A stretch of 38,130 nucleotides of DNA. It comes from an uncultured Planctomycetales bacterium (GTDB taxonomy: Bacteria > Planctomycetota > Planctomycetia > Isosphaerales > Isosphaeraceae). The notes under the pieces were generated by a model, which did no database searches, was not told where the DNA came from, and worked only from the letters and a program-made list of their open reading frames with translations. The translations under genes were made by a program, and so were the position numbers. The stretch lies in the NCBI GenBank assembly GCA_937907525.1, contig CALCIB010000180.1:1-38130 (forward strand), given 5' to 3'. Of this stretch, positions 16,192 through 23,509 are shown piece by piece. Each line of letters starts with the position of its first letter. The first letter of the stretch is position 1.

Positions 16192-17421
16192 TTACGTCCT
16201 CGCGAACAGCGACTCGCGGGGCGACTCGTAGCGCACGTCCAGATGCGGCGTGTCGAGCGGCTTTTCGCCGTTCGTCCGGGAGTCCAGGCAGCTTTCGAGC
16301 ACGCCGGAGACCAGGAGCGTGCGCTCGACGGGGTACGCGGCGCGGCCGGTCTCGATCATGCGGGCGACGTAGTCCATGAGCGGCGCGGAGTACGCGACGT
16401 TCGGGGTCGGCGGCAGGAGGAACTGCATGGAGAGCGGGTCGGGGCGGCCCTTGACCTTCACGGCGAGGTCGTAGTCGGCCAGCGCGCCGTTGAGCATCAG
16501 GAGCGTGGCGCGCGTTCCATCGTTATATTCGATCATGTACGCGGCCGGGTCCGGCACGATCCGGGCCAACTCGTCCCCCTCGGCCAGCGCCTGGGTCCGG
16601 CCGTCCTTCACCGAGAGCCCCTGGAGCGAGTCCGACCGCGACAGGGCCGCGCCTAGAAGCGCGCGCGACCAGCGGCCCTCGGCGCCGGCCCTCCAGACGG
16701 CGTCGCCGGTGACCATCCGGACGCGGCGGACGCCGGTCTCGCCGCCGCGGCGGCGCTCCAGCACGCACTGCATCGCCTCCAGGGCGTGGAAGTCCATCGG
16801 GTCGGAGCCGCCGACGCCCACCATCAGGGCGTCCTCCACGACCGCGCCGTAAGGCAGGTCGACCGCCGGCAGCCGCCACGTCACCGGCAGCGACGAGCCG
16901 GCGAGCATCGGGAACTTCAGCCGCCTGGAGTCGGCCACCATCTCCCGCGCCTTGGCGAAACTGTACGACAAATGCTTGTCGTTGTACACCGGGACCGCGC
17001 GGCCGTCGGCCTCGAAGACCGCCACGATTTGCTTGAAGAACTCGTATCGCGGATAGAGGATCTGCCCCTTCTCGTTGCGGGGGTATTCGCCGTGCTCGCC
17101 GATGACCAGCACGGAGTCGACGGCCAGCTTGTCCCCGCCACAGCGCAGGGCCTCGGCGATCGTCGGATGGACCGAGAAGCCAAACGAGCGGGCGCGTTCG
17201 GCGCTCTGGTCGTCGTCCGGCTTCTGGTCGACGTAGAGCGAGACCACCTCGACGTTCGGCGTCCTCCAGGCGCCGTCGATCGGGTAGCCGACGAGGAAGC
17301 GGTCGCCCATGTGCTGGGCGTGGGAGAGGTACTTCCAGACGGTGGCGACGATCGCCATCCGCTTCGGGCCCCTGGCGGGCGCGATCGACTCGGGGGCGTC
17401 GGTCGGCTTGCGGGTCTTCAC
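16192..17421 (-). CDS. Conserved hypothetical protein, paralogue of the adjacent upstream gene
   Basis: The 409-residue product belongs to a family I cannot name. The N-terminal half looks Rossmann-like (KRMAIVATVWKYLSHAQHM, then strands VEVVSLYVDQ and VDSVLVIGEHGEYP). Conserved blocks shared with its neighbour are RYEFFKQIVAVF, VPVYNDKHLS, LAGSSLPVTWRLP and LERRRGGETGV. No signal peptide is seen here, unlike the paralogue. The gene starts 4 bases after the paralogue's stop, so they are almost certainly one operon that arose by tandem duplication. A Gfo/Idh/MocA-like fold is possible but not shown. Confidence 0.72.
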   Translation of the reverse strand: MKTRKPTDAPESIAPARGPKRMAIVATVWKYLSHAQHMGDRFLVGYPIDGAWRTPNVEVVSLYVDQKPDDDQSAERARSFGFSVHPTIAEALRCGGDKLAVDSVLVIGEHGEYPRNEKGQILYPRYEFFKQIVAVFEADGRAVPVYNDKHLSYSFAKAREMVADSRRLKFPMLAGSSLPVTWRLPAVDLPYGAVVEDALMVGVGGSDPMDFHALEAMQCVLERRRGGETGVRRVRMVTGDAVWRAGAEGRWSRALLGAALSRSDSLQGLSVKDGRTQALAEGDELARIVPDPAAYMIEYNDGTRATLLMLNGALADYDLAVKVKGRPDPLSMQFLLPPTPNVAYSAPLMDYVARMIETGRAAYPVERTLLVSGVLESCLDSRTNGEKPLDTPHLDVRYESPRESLFART

Positions 17422-17425
17422 GTCG

Positions 17426-18748
17426 TCAGCTCCTCATATACTGGGATTCGCCGGCGACCTTGTAGGCGATCGTCGCCATGTCCGGGGTTTCGACGATCCG
17501 CTTCTTCTCGGCCATCAGGTCGACCGCCTTGCAGACGACGCCGGAGGTCAACAGCGTCCGCTCCACCGGGTACGGGGCCGCGCCCGTGGTCATCATGGTT
17601 TCGATATGACGGGCCAGCGGGCTGAAGAAGTTGGGGAGCGTCTGGTTGGGCGAGATCCCGCAGAGGTAGAGCTGCGTCGAGCGGACCTTGGGGTCGTCCT
17701 TGAGCTTCAGGGCGACGGTGAAGTCAACGACCAGGCCGTTGAGCATGTAGACGCTTCCGACCAGGCCGTCGTTGTAGTGGATTCGGTAGAGGTACGGATC
17801 GGCGACGAGTTTGGCGGCGTCGGCGAGGGTGGGGAAGACGTTGCCGTAGCCCTCGCGGGGGGAGGTCAGGCGGAACGAGCGGCAGAGGCAGGCGTCGAAC
17901 AGGGCCTTCGTCCGCGGCGAGCCCCCCGCGGCCGGGTCGAGCGTCCTCCAGACGTCGTCGCCGCGGACGGCCTCGACGGCCCTCACGCCGGTCTCGCCGC
18001 CGCGGCGCCGCTCGACGAAGCACTGGAGCGACTCCACGCCGTGGAAGTCGTAGCTGTCGACCCCGCCGTAGCCGACGCAGACCGCCTCCTCGATCTCGGC
18101 GTCGGCGGGCGTCTCGAACTCGGGAATCCGCCAGGTCACCGGCAGCGAGGACCCGGCCAGGAACGGGAAGTTCATCTCCCGGGCGGTCGCCACCATCTCC
18201 CGGCACCAGTCCCAGTTCCAGGACAGGTGCTTGTCGTTGAAGACCGGGACGACCTTCCCCGTCTTCCGGAAGACGTCGACGATCTGCTTGAAGAACTCGT
18301 ACCGCGGGTAGTGGGTCCGGCCGCGGTCGTCGACGAGGTAGTCGCCGTGCTCGCCGATGACGACCACGCCGTCGACGTCGAGCCCGCCGGTCCCGCGGGT
18401 CAGGGCCTCGGCGATGGTCGGATAGAGCTTCAATCCGGGGTGGCGCGCGAGGCGTTCGTCGGTCAGGTCGCCCTTGGGCCGCTGGTCGACGTGGAGCGAG
18501 ACGACGTCCAGGGCCGGCCGATGGTGCTCTCCTCGCCAGCCGTAGCCGTCCATGAGTCGGTCGACGATTCCCTGGCCGTGCGAGGTCTTCCAGTAGCAGT
18601 TGACCACGGCCGCGATCCTGGGGCGGCCCTTGGTCGCGGCGGCCGGCTCCTCGGCGCCGCGGGACGTCGCGGCCACGGCGCCGGCGGCCAGCGCGCCCAG
18701 GGCGGCGCGACGGGTGAACTCGAGGGGAGGGGCGTCGGTCGGGTCCAT
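17426..18748 (-). CDS. Conserved hypothetical protein with Tat-like leader, tandem paralogue
   Basis: The 440-residue product is homologous along its length to the next gene: RYEFFKQIVDVF, VPVFNDKHLSWNWDW, LAGSSLPVTWRIP, FHGVESLQCFVERRRGGETGV. It has an RR-type leader (FTRRAALGALAAGAVAATS), absent from the paralogue. The start at 18748 is supported by GGAG 12 bases upstream; 30 further open codons lie before it. The conserved EHGDY, NDKH and ERRRGGETG blocks look like an active or binding site, but I know no characterised member. It is first in the run toward the BNR-repeat gene. Confidence 0.75.
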   Translation of the reverse strand: MDPTDAPPLEFTRRAALGALAAGAVAATSRGAEEPAAATKGRPRIAAVVNCYWKTSHGQGIVDRLMDGYGWRGEHHRPALDVVSLHVDQRPKGDLTDERLARHPGLKLYPTIAEALTRGTGGLDVDGVVVIGEHGDYLVDDRGRTHYPRYEFFKQIVDVFRKTGKVVPVFNDKHLSWNWDWCREMVATAREMNFPFLAGSSLPVTWRIPEFETPADAEIEEAVCVGYGGVDSYDFHGVESLQCFVERRRGGETGVRAVEAVRGDDVWRTLDPAAGGSPRTKALFDACLCRSFRLTSPREGYGNVFPTLADAAKLVADPYLYRIHYNDGLVGSVYMLNGLVVDFTVALKLKDDPKVRSTQLYLCGISPNQTLPNFFSPLARHIETMMTTGAAPYPVERTLLTSGVVCKAVDLMAEKKRIVETPDMATIAYKVAGESQYMRS

Positions 18749-18900
18749 GCTCGCTGCTCCATCGAGGCGCGGGGTGTTCAACGCCTGTATAACCGGCGCG
18801 GCGGGTCGAGTCCAGGACCGCGCCGAACCAGGTTGCATGAAAACGGAACGGCGGCTAGGGTGCGGTTCGGGTCTCCGAGGGACATGGGGGAGCTTCCGTC

Positions 18901-20280
18901 ATGGATGAGGCGAGGGCGACGGTCGGGCATGGCGGGGCGCGGACGCGAGGCGACGTTCCCGTGACGCCCCGCGCGACGGCTCGACGGGGGCCGTCGCGGG
19001 GGCGTCGGGTCGCGTTCGCGGTCGTCGCCCTCTTGGCGTCCTGGCTGGCGTGCGAGGGCCTGGCCTGGGCGGCGTACCGGGTCGTCGTCGGCAAGCCGTT
19101 TTCCTGGAGCGGGTTGCAAGAGGTCCGTCGCGAGCGGGCCGCCCGTCCGGAGGGCGTCGGCGCGTCGGTGATGTCGCAAGTGCATCCTTACGTCGGCTAT
19201 GTGCGCGAGCCCGCGCCGTACAGCGGGCAGGTCCGCCGATTCGACGGCAAGACGATGCCGATCTCGAACTACGGCTACATCGACGACAAGGATCCGATCC
19301 AGAAGCGCGCGGCCGGCAAGGTGATCGTCGGGATCCTGGGCGGGTCGATGGCCAGCTTCTTCGGCGTCGACGGCGCGCATCGGCTGGAGGAGGTGTTGCG
19401 GACCTCGCCCGAGTACGCCGACAAGGAGATCGTCTGCCTCAACCTGGCGCTCGGCGGCTACAAGCAGCCCCAGCAGTTGACGACGCTGGCGTACCTGACG
19501 ACCCTCGGCGCCGAGTTCGACGTCGTGGTCAATATCGACGGCTTCAACGAGGTCGCGCTTTACGAGTTGGAGAACGCCGGCCACCACGTCCACCCGGCCT
19601 TTCCTCGAAGCTGGCGGGCGCGCGTCGGCCCCGACGACTCGACCCTGGGCGTGGCGAAAACCGCGCTGATGGCGATCGAGGGGTCGCGCGACGGCTGGGC
19701 GCGGTGGGCGTCGGCCTCGCCTTGGCGGTGGTCGATCGTGTGCAACCTGGTCTGGACGCTCCGCGACCGCCGGTTGGAGCGCGACGCCTACGAGCTGGTC
19801 AAGGCGCATCAGGAGTTGCAAGGGCGGTCGGAGCCCTACGTCGTCACCGGCCCGCCGCGGGACTTCGCCAGCCGCGCGGAGTTGTACGAGGAGTTGGCGT
19901 CGATCTGGTCGAACGGGTCGCTGGGACTGGACGCGCTTTGCAAGGAGTCGGGCGCGCGCTATTTCCACTTCCTCCAGCCCAACCAGTACGACGGCGACTC
20001 CAAGCCGATGGACGCCGCCGAACGCCGACTGGCGTTCAAGGAGGACCACCCCTACCGCAAGGGCGTGCTGGCCGGCTATCCCCTGCTCCGCCGCGACGGC
20101 GAGGCGCTGCGTCGCCGCGGAGTGGCGTTCCACGATCTATCGGGCCTTTTCCGCGACCACCCCGAGGGCTTGTACGTGGACGACTGCTGCCACGTCAACC
20201 AGCGCGGGCTGGAATTGATCGCCGAGGCGGTGGGCCGGGCGATCCTGGAGGGGCCGGGTCGCGAGCCTCGATCGCGATGA
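18901..20280 (+). CDS. Membrane-anchored SGNH/GDSL hydrolase-like protein
   Basis: The 459-residue product has one N-terminal membrane helix (VAFAVVALLASWLACEGLAWA, residues 40-60) after a basic segment, then a domain with SGNH blocks: GGSMASFFG near 147 (block I Ser), NLALGGYKQPQ (block II Gly), NIDGFNE near 214 (block III Asn) and DDCCHVNQRG near 427-435 (block V Asp/His). SGNH proteins cleave esters, often O-acetyl or other acyl groups on polysaccharides; the substrate is unknown. The membrane anchor suggests action on the periplasmic side. GGGGGAG lies 10 bases before the ATG. It is divergent from the tandem paralogues across 152 bases. Confidence 0.8.
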   Translation: MDEARATVGHGGARTRGDVPVTPRATARRGPSRGRRVAFAVVALLASWLACEGLAWAAYRVVVGKPFSWSGLQEVRRERAARPEGVGASVMSQVHPYVGYVREPAPYSGQVRRFDGKTMPISNYGYIDDKDPIQKRAAGKVIVGILGGSMASFFGVDGAHRLEEVLRTSPEYADKEIVCLNLALGGYKQPQQLTTLAYLTTLGAEFDVVVNIDGFNEVALYELENAGHHVHPAFPRSWRARVGPDDSTLGVAKTALMAIEGSRDGWARWASASPWRWSIVCNLVWTLRDRRLERDAYELVKAHQELQGRSEPYVVTGPPRDFASRAELYEELASIWSNGSLGLDALCKESGARYFHFLQPNQYDGDSKPMDAAERRLAFKEDHPYRKGVLAGYPLLRRDGEALRRRGVAFHDLSGLFRDHPEGLYVDDCCHVNQRGLELIAEAVGRAILEGPGREPRSR

Positions 20281-20317
20281 AATCGCCACAATCCACGCCG
20301 GGAGGGGGCGGCCGGAC

Positions 20318-20346
20318 TTGACAACGGGGGCGACGCCCCGTAATCG
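20318..20346 (+). promoter_or_regulatory. Possible promoter of the infC operon
   Basis: A perfect -35 hexamer TTGACA (20318-20323) is followed after 17 bases by TAATCG (20341-20346), a poor -10. The spacer holds a small hairpin (GGGGC-GAC-GCCCC), which could instead help terminate the preceding hydrolase gene. It lies about 140 bases before the probable infC start. Confidence 0.3.
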
Positions 20347-20476
20347 TTGAGATTGCCTTGTCACGACCCGACGGACGGCCGCGGGGGCCGAACTCCGGGG
20401 TCGATCGGGGATGCGACCCGCGGTAGGCGCGGGGGTCGCGGACTCCCCGGCGGCGAGGCCCCCTGTCACCGTCCCC

Positions 20477-20491
20477 GAGGAGGACGTCATC
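20477..20491 (+). promoter_or_regulatory. Strong ribosome-binding site deciding a non-standard ATC start of infC
   Basis: GAGGAGG (20477-20483), five bases, then ATC at 20489. This is the best Shine-Dalgarno in the region and sits where IF-3 normally begins. infC is known in other bacteria to use rare starts such as AUU or AUC, which let IF-3 repress its own translation. The only upstream ATG (20411) has no well-spaced site. Confidence 0.6.
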
Positions 20492-21016
20492 GGACCGATC
20501 GAGCGAGGACTACGGGTCAACGAGCAGATTCGCATCTCCCCCGTGCGGGTCATCAACGCGGAAGGCGTCATGCTGGGCGTCATGCCGACGAACAAGGCGC
20601 TCGAGGCCGCGCGCGAGGCGGGGATGGACCTGGTGGAGGGGGCTCCCAACGAGCGCCCGCCGGTCTGCAAGATCATCGACTACGGCAAGTTCAAGTACAC
20701 CCAGAAGAAACGTCTGACCAAACAGAAGCAACACCAGGTCCAGATCAAGGAGATCCGGGTCCGCCCCAAGACCGGCGACCACGACATCGAGGTCAAGGTC
20801 AAGCGGGCCAAGGAGTTCCTTGAGGGGAAGGACAAGGTGCTGGTCAACGTGCTGTTCCGGGGTCGCGAGCTGGCGCACATCGATGAGGGCCGCAGGGTCA
20901 TGAACGAGGTCCTGCAGGCGCTTGAGGACGTGGGCAAGCTGGAGAAGACGCCGTCGATGGAAGGTCGACGGATGACGGCCATCCTGGCGCCGAAGGCTTC
21001 GGCCTCGGCCTCGTGA
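20489..21016 (+). CDS. infC: Translation initiation factor IF-3 (probable ATC start)
   Basis: With the ATC start the product is 175 residues, the usual IF-3 length. The N-domain (RVNEQIRISPVRVINAEG, AREAGMDLVEGAPNERPPVCKIIDYGKFKY) and C-domain (VQIKEIRVRPKTGDHDIEVK, VNVLFRGRELAH) are complete. IF-3 binds the 30S subunit, keeps it apart from 50S and checks the start codon. It heads the infC-rpmI-rplT-pheS-pheT cluster. Starting instead at ATG 20411 would add 26 residues (RPAVGAGVADSPAARPP...) that do not resemble the family. Confidence 0.9.
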   Translation: MGPIERGLRVNEQIRISPVRVINAEGVMLGVMPTNKALEAAREAGMDLVEGAPNERPPVCKIIDYGKFKYTQKKRLTKQKQHQVQIKEIRVRPKTGDHDIEVKVKRAKEFLEGKDKVLVNVLFRGRELAHIDEGRRVMNEVLQALEDVGKLEKTPSMEGRRMTAILAPKASASAS

Positions 21017-21116
21017 CTCGCGACGATCGTCCGGACCCGTCGGCCGCCGAAACGCGCGACGGCGGGGGCGGGTCGACTGGACGTCGGCGGGGACGGTCTG
21101 CTACGATGGGCCGCTT

Positions 21117-21140
21117 GCCCGCCCGCCCGCCCGCCCGCCC
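21117..21140. repeat. (GCCC)6 microsatellite between infC and rpmI
   Basis: Six perfect copies of GCCC. The minus strand reads (GGGC)6, a textbook G-quadruplex-forming pattern with one-base loops; the transcript would carry the C-rich side. It lies inside the 286-base infC-rpmI gap, which otherwise holds no gene I can support. Confidence 0.9.
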
Positions 21141-21302
21141 GCGGCCGGCGATCGGCGTCCCCGCCCCGGGGTGCCGGGCGCGCGCTCGGCGTCGAGTCGA
21201 CCTCGGTCGGGGCCGGCGCGAACCGCGAACGACGGAGGGGCCCCGCGGCGAAGGTCCGCGGCCGTCCCCATTGCATCGCCATCGAACAGGACGAGAAGCG
21301 TC

Positions 21303-21656
21303 ATGCCGAAGTTGAAGACCCACAAGGGCGTCAAGAAGCGGTTCAAGGTGTCGGCCACCGGCAAGGTCTCGCACAAGCGGTGCGGGTCGTCGCACTTGAA
21401 CTCGCACAAGAACGGCAAGAAGATCCGCCGGCTCAGGAAGAAGTCGTTCTTGACCGTCGGGGCCGAGATGCGCCGGATCCGCAAGGCGGCGCGACAGCGG
21501 ATCGCCACCAACCCGCTGGCCGTCGAGGCCGCCCGGGCCGCGTACCAGGCCGAGTACCAGGCCGAGTACCAGGCCGCGGGGACGACCCCGCCGAAGAGCC
21601 GTCGCCTCCGCGTCCGCGGCCGCCGCGCCCAGCAGGCTCAAGCCGCCGCCTCCTGA
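21303..21656 (+). CDS. rpmI: Ribosomal protein L35 with a C-terminal extension
   Basis: Residues 1-65 are a typical L35 of the 50S subunit: MPKLKTHKGVKKRF, SHLNSHKNGKKIRRLRK. Normal L35 has about 65 residues, but this frame runs to 117. The tail includes a 12-bp tandem repeat (taccaggccgag, about 2.8 copies, 21543-21577) giving YQAEYQAEYQA, then a basic stretch (PPKSRRLRVRGRRA). The frame has no stop between core and tail, so the extension is probably translated. The gene follows infC and precedes rplT. Confidence 0.93.
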   Translation: MPKLKTHKGVKKRFKVSATGKVSHKRCGSSHLNSHKNGKKIRRLRKKSFLTVGAEMRRIRKAARQRIATNPLAVEAARAAYQAEYQAEYQAAGTTPPKSRRLRVRGRRAQQAQAAAS

Positions 21657-21757
21657 AGCCCGACTCGAATCCGGATCCGCGTCCTTCCTCCATCATTCCA
21701 TCCATCTAATGCGTCGAGGGCGACGGTCGCCGTCGCCGTCAGCGAGAGTTTCAAGTC

Positions 21758-22156
21758 ATGCGTGCAAGAAAAGGCGCGGCCCGCCGTCAGGCCAAGAACC
21801 GATTGTTCAAGGCCGTCAAGGGGTTCGTCGGCGGTCGCGGGCGGCTGCTGAAGTCGGCCAAGGAGACCCTGCTTCGCGCCGGCATGTTCGCGTTCCGCGA
21901 CCGCCGGGCCAAGAAGCGCGACTTCCGCCGGCTCTGGATCGTCCGCGTCGGCGCCGCCGCCGAGATGCGGGGCCTGAAGTACAGTCGGTTCATCCACGGG
22001 CTGCGGCTCTCCGGAATCGGGCTGGACCGCAAGACCCTCTCCGAATTGGCCATCCACGACCCGGAGACCTTCGACGCGGTGGTCGCCAAGGTTCGCGCCG
22101 CCCTGGAGAAGGCCGACGCCGAGTTGAACGCCCGCGCCCGGGCCAAGACCGCCTGA
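21758..22156 (+). CDS. rplT: Ribosomal protein L20
   Basis: The 132-residue product is L20, which binds 23S rRNA early in 50S assembly: MRARKGAARRQAKNRLFKAVKGF, FRDRRAKKRDFRRLWIVRV, YSRFIHGLRLSGIGLDRKTLSELAI. The first residues are slightly shorter than in E. coli, and the C-terminus is rich in Ala and Lys. In many bacteria L20 represses the infC-rpmI-rplT operon by binding its mRNA; I did not find a clear leader pseudoknot by eye. It lies 101 bases after rpmI and 22 before pheS. Confidence 0.96.
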   Translation: MRARKGAARRQAKNRLFKAVKGFVGGRGRLLKSAKETLLRAGMFAFRDRRAKKRDFRRLWIVRVGAAAEMRGLKYSRFIHGLRLSGIGLDRKTLSELAIHDPETFDAVVAKVRAALEKADAELNARARAKTA

Positions 22157-22178
22157 CCGCCAAGCCTCGGAAGCCGCG

Positions 22179-23192
22179 ATGAGCACGAGCACGACCGGAA
22201 CGCTGGAGACCGCCCTGCTGGATCTGGACGAACTCCAGGGCGAGGCGGTCCTCGCCTTCGAGTCCGCCGCCTCGCCGGAGGCCGTCGAGGCCGCCCGGGT
22301 GGAGTACCTGGGTCAGAAGCAGGGGCGGCTCAAGGCCGCCCAGGAACGGCTGCGGACCCTGCCGAACCAGGCCAAGAAGTCCTACGGCCAGCGGTTCAAC
22401 GGCGTCAAGCAGGCGCTCGAGGCGGCCTGCGACGCCGCCCGCGCGCGGCTGGCGCGGCGGACGGTCGGCGGCGACGGGATCGACGTGACCCTGCCGGGGA
22501 TCGCCCCCCGGTTGGGCCATCGCCACCCCCTGTCCCAGACCGCCGACGAGTTGATCGACATCTTCGGCAGGCTCGGCTTCGCCGTCGCCAGGGGCCCGGA
22601 GGTGGAGGACGTCCACCACAACTTCGACGCCCTGAACATCCCCCCGGTCCACCCGGCGCGGGATCCGCTGGACAACTTCTTCCTCCCCGACGGCGGCATG
22701 CTCCGGAGCCAGACCAGCACGATCCAGGTGCGGGTGATGGAGTCCCAGCCGCCGCCGGCGCGGGTGGTGGCGATCGGCCGGGTCTACCGTCCCGACACCG
22801 TGGACGCGACCCACTCGTTCATGTTCCACCAGATCGAGGGCCTCTTCGTCGCCGAGGGGGTGACGATGGGGCACCTCAAGTCGGTCCTCCGCCTCTTCGC
22901 CAAAAGCTACCTGGGGGAAGACGTCCGGATTCGGTTTCGGCCCTCGTTCTTCCCGTTCACGGAGCCAAGCGTCGAAATCGACATGCTCTGGCACGGCGGT
23001 CGCGGGTGGGTTGAAATGGGAGGGGCGGGGATGGTCGACCCCAACGTCTTCAAGGCGGTGGGCTACGATGCCGAGCGCGTGACCGGCTTCGCGTTCGGGC
23101 TGGGCATCGAACGGCTCTGCATGCGACGCCACGGCATCGACGACATCCGGCTTCTCTATCAAAACGACGTTCGCTTCCTCGACCAGTTTTGA
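22179..23192 (+). CDS. pheS: Phenylalanine-tRNA ligase alpha subunit
   Basis: The 337-residue product is the catalytic alpha subunit of cytoplasmic PheRS: an N-terminal coiled-coil region (residues 1-90), then a class II core with HPLSQTADELIDIFGRLGFAVARGPEVE, DNFFLPD, MFHQIEGLFV (motif 2), RFRPSFFPFTEPSVEIDM, and GFAFGLGIERLCMRRHGIDDIR (motif 3). It pairs with PheT to form the alpha2-beta2 enzyme. Unusually, pheT does not follow directly: a 79-residue gene and a permease gene come between (23254-25105). Confidence 0.97.
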   Translation: MSTSTTGTLETALLDLDELQGEAVLAFESAASPEAVEAARVEYLGQKQGRLKAAQERLRTLPNQAKKSYGQRFNGVKQALEAACDAARARLARRTVGGDGIDVTLPGIAPRLGHRHPLSQTADELIDIFGRLGFAVARGPEVEDVHHNFDALNIPPVHPARDPLDNFFLPDGGMLRSQTSTIQVRVMESQPPPARVVAIGRVYRPDTVDATHSFMFHQIEGLFVAEGVTMGHLKSVLRLFAKSYLGEDVRIRFRPSFFPFTEPSVEIDMLWHGGRGWVEMGGAGMVDPNVFKAVGYDAERVTGFAFGLGIERLCMRRHGIDDIRLLYQNDVRFLDQF

Positions 23193-23253
23193 CCCGACCC
23201 TCCCCCTCTCGGGACGCGCGGAGAACCGGGCCAGCGAAGGAGCAAGGGGCACC

Positions 23254-23493
23254 ATGAGCAGCGTCAAGGACACCATCATCGTGACCGCCGGGGCGGAGTC
23301 CCACGGCGGCGTCGCCGTCCATCATCACGACTTCCCGGAGGTGCGCGCCGAGGGCCAGACCCCGCGCGAGGCCGCCGCCCTGCTGGCGAACAAGCTGGCC
23401 GCGGCGATGGACACCGCCCTGACCGAATGGCGGCGGCAGTCGCTGACCAAGGCGATCACCGACGTCGACGACTACGTCAAGCAGAACGCCTGA
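23254..23493 (+). CDS. Small hypothetical protein between pheS and the permease gene
   Basis: The 79-residue product begins with a beta-strand-like segment (VKDTIIVTAGAESHGGVAVHHHDFPEVRAEG) and continues into an amphipathic helix (TPREAAALLANKLAAAMDTAL) and a second helix. The strand-then-helix order with FPEVRAEGQTPREA slightly recalls HicB-like antitoxin folds, but the match is weak and no HicA is adjacent. It starts with a decent site (GAAGGAGCAAGGGGCACC before ATG). It ends 16 bases before the permease ATG. Function unknown. Confidence 0.68.
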   Translation: MSSVKDTIIVTAGAESHGGVAVHHHDFPEVRAEGQTPREAAALLANKLAAAMDTALTEWRRQSLTKAITDVDDYVKQNA

Positions 23494-23509
23494 GCGAGGC
23501 CGCCGCCTG

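Noticed and set aside
13424..16231. 935-codon open frame on the plus strand over the DUF1559 and BNR genes
   Set aside because: It is opposite two genes with clear leaders and family motifs; its Arg/Gly/Val-rich translation is typical of high-GC antisense frames.
20411..20488. ATG start for infC at 20411
   Set aside because: It adds 26 residues unlike IF-3 and lacks a well-spaced ribosome-binding site, unlike the ATC at 20489. It remains the alternative if ATC is not used.
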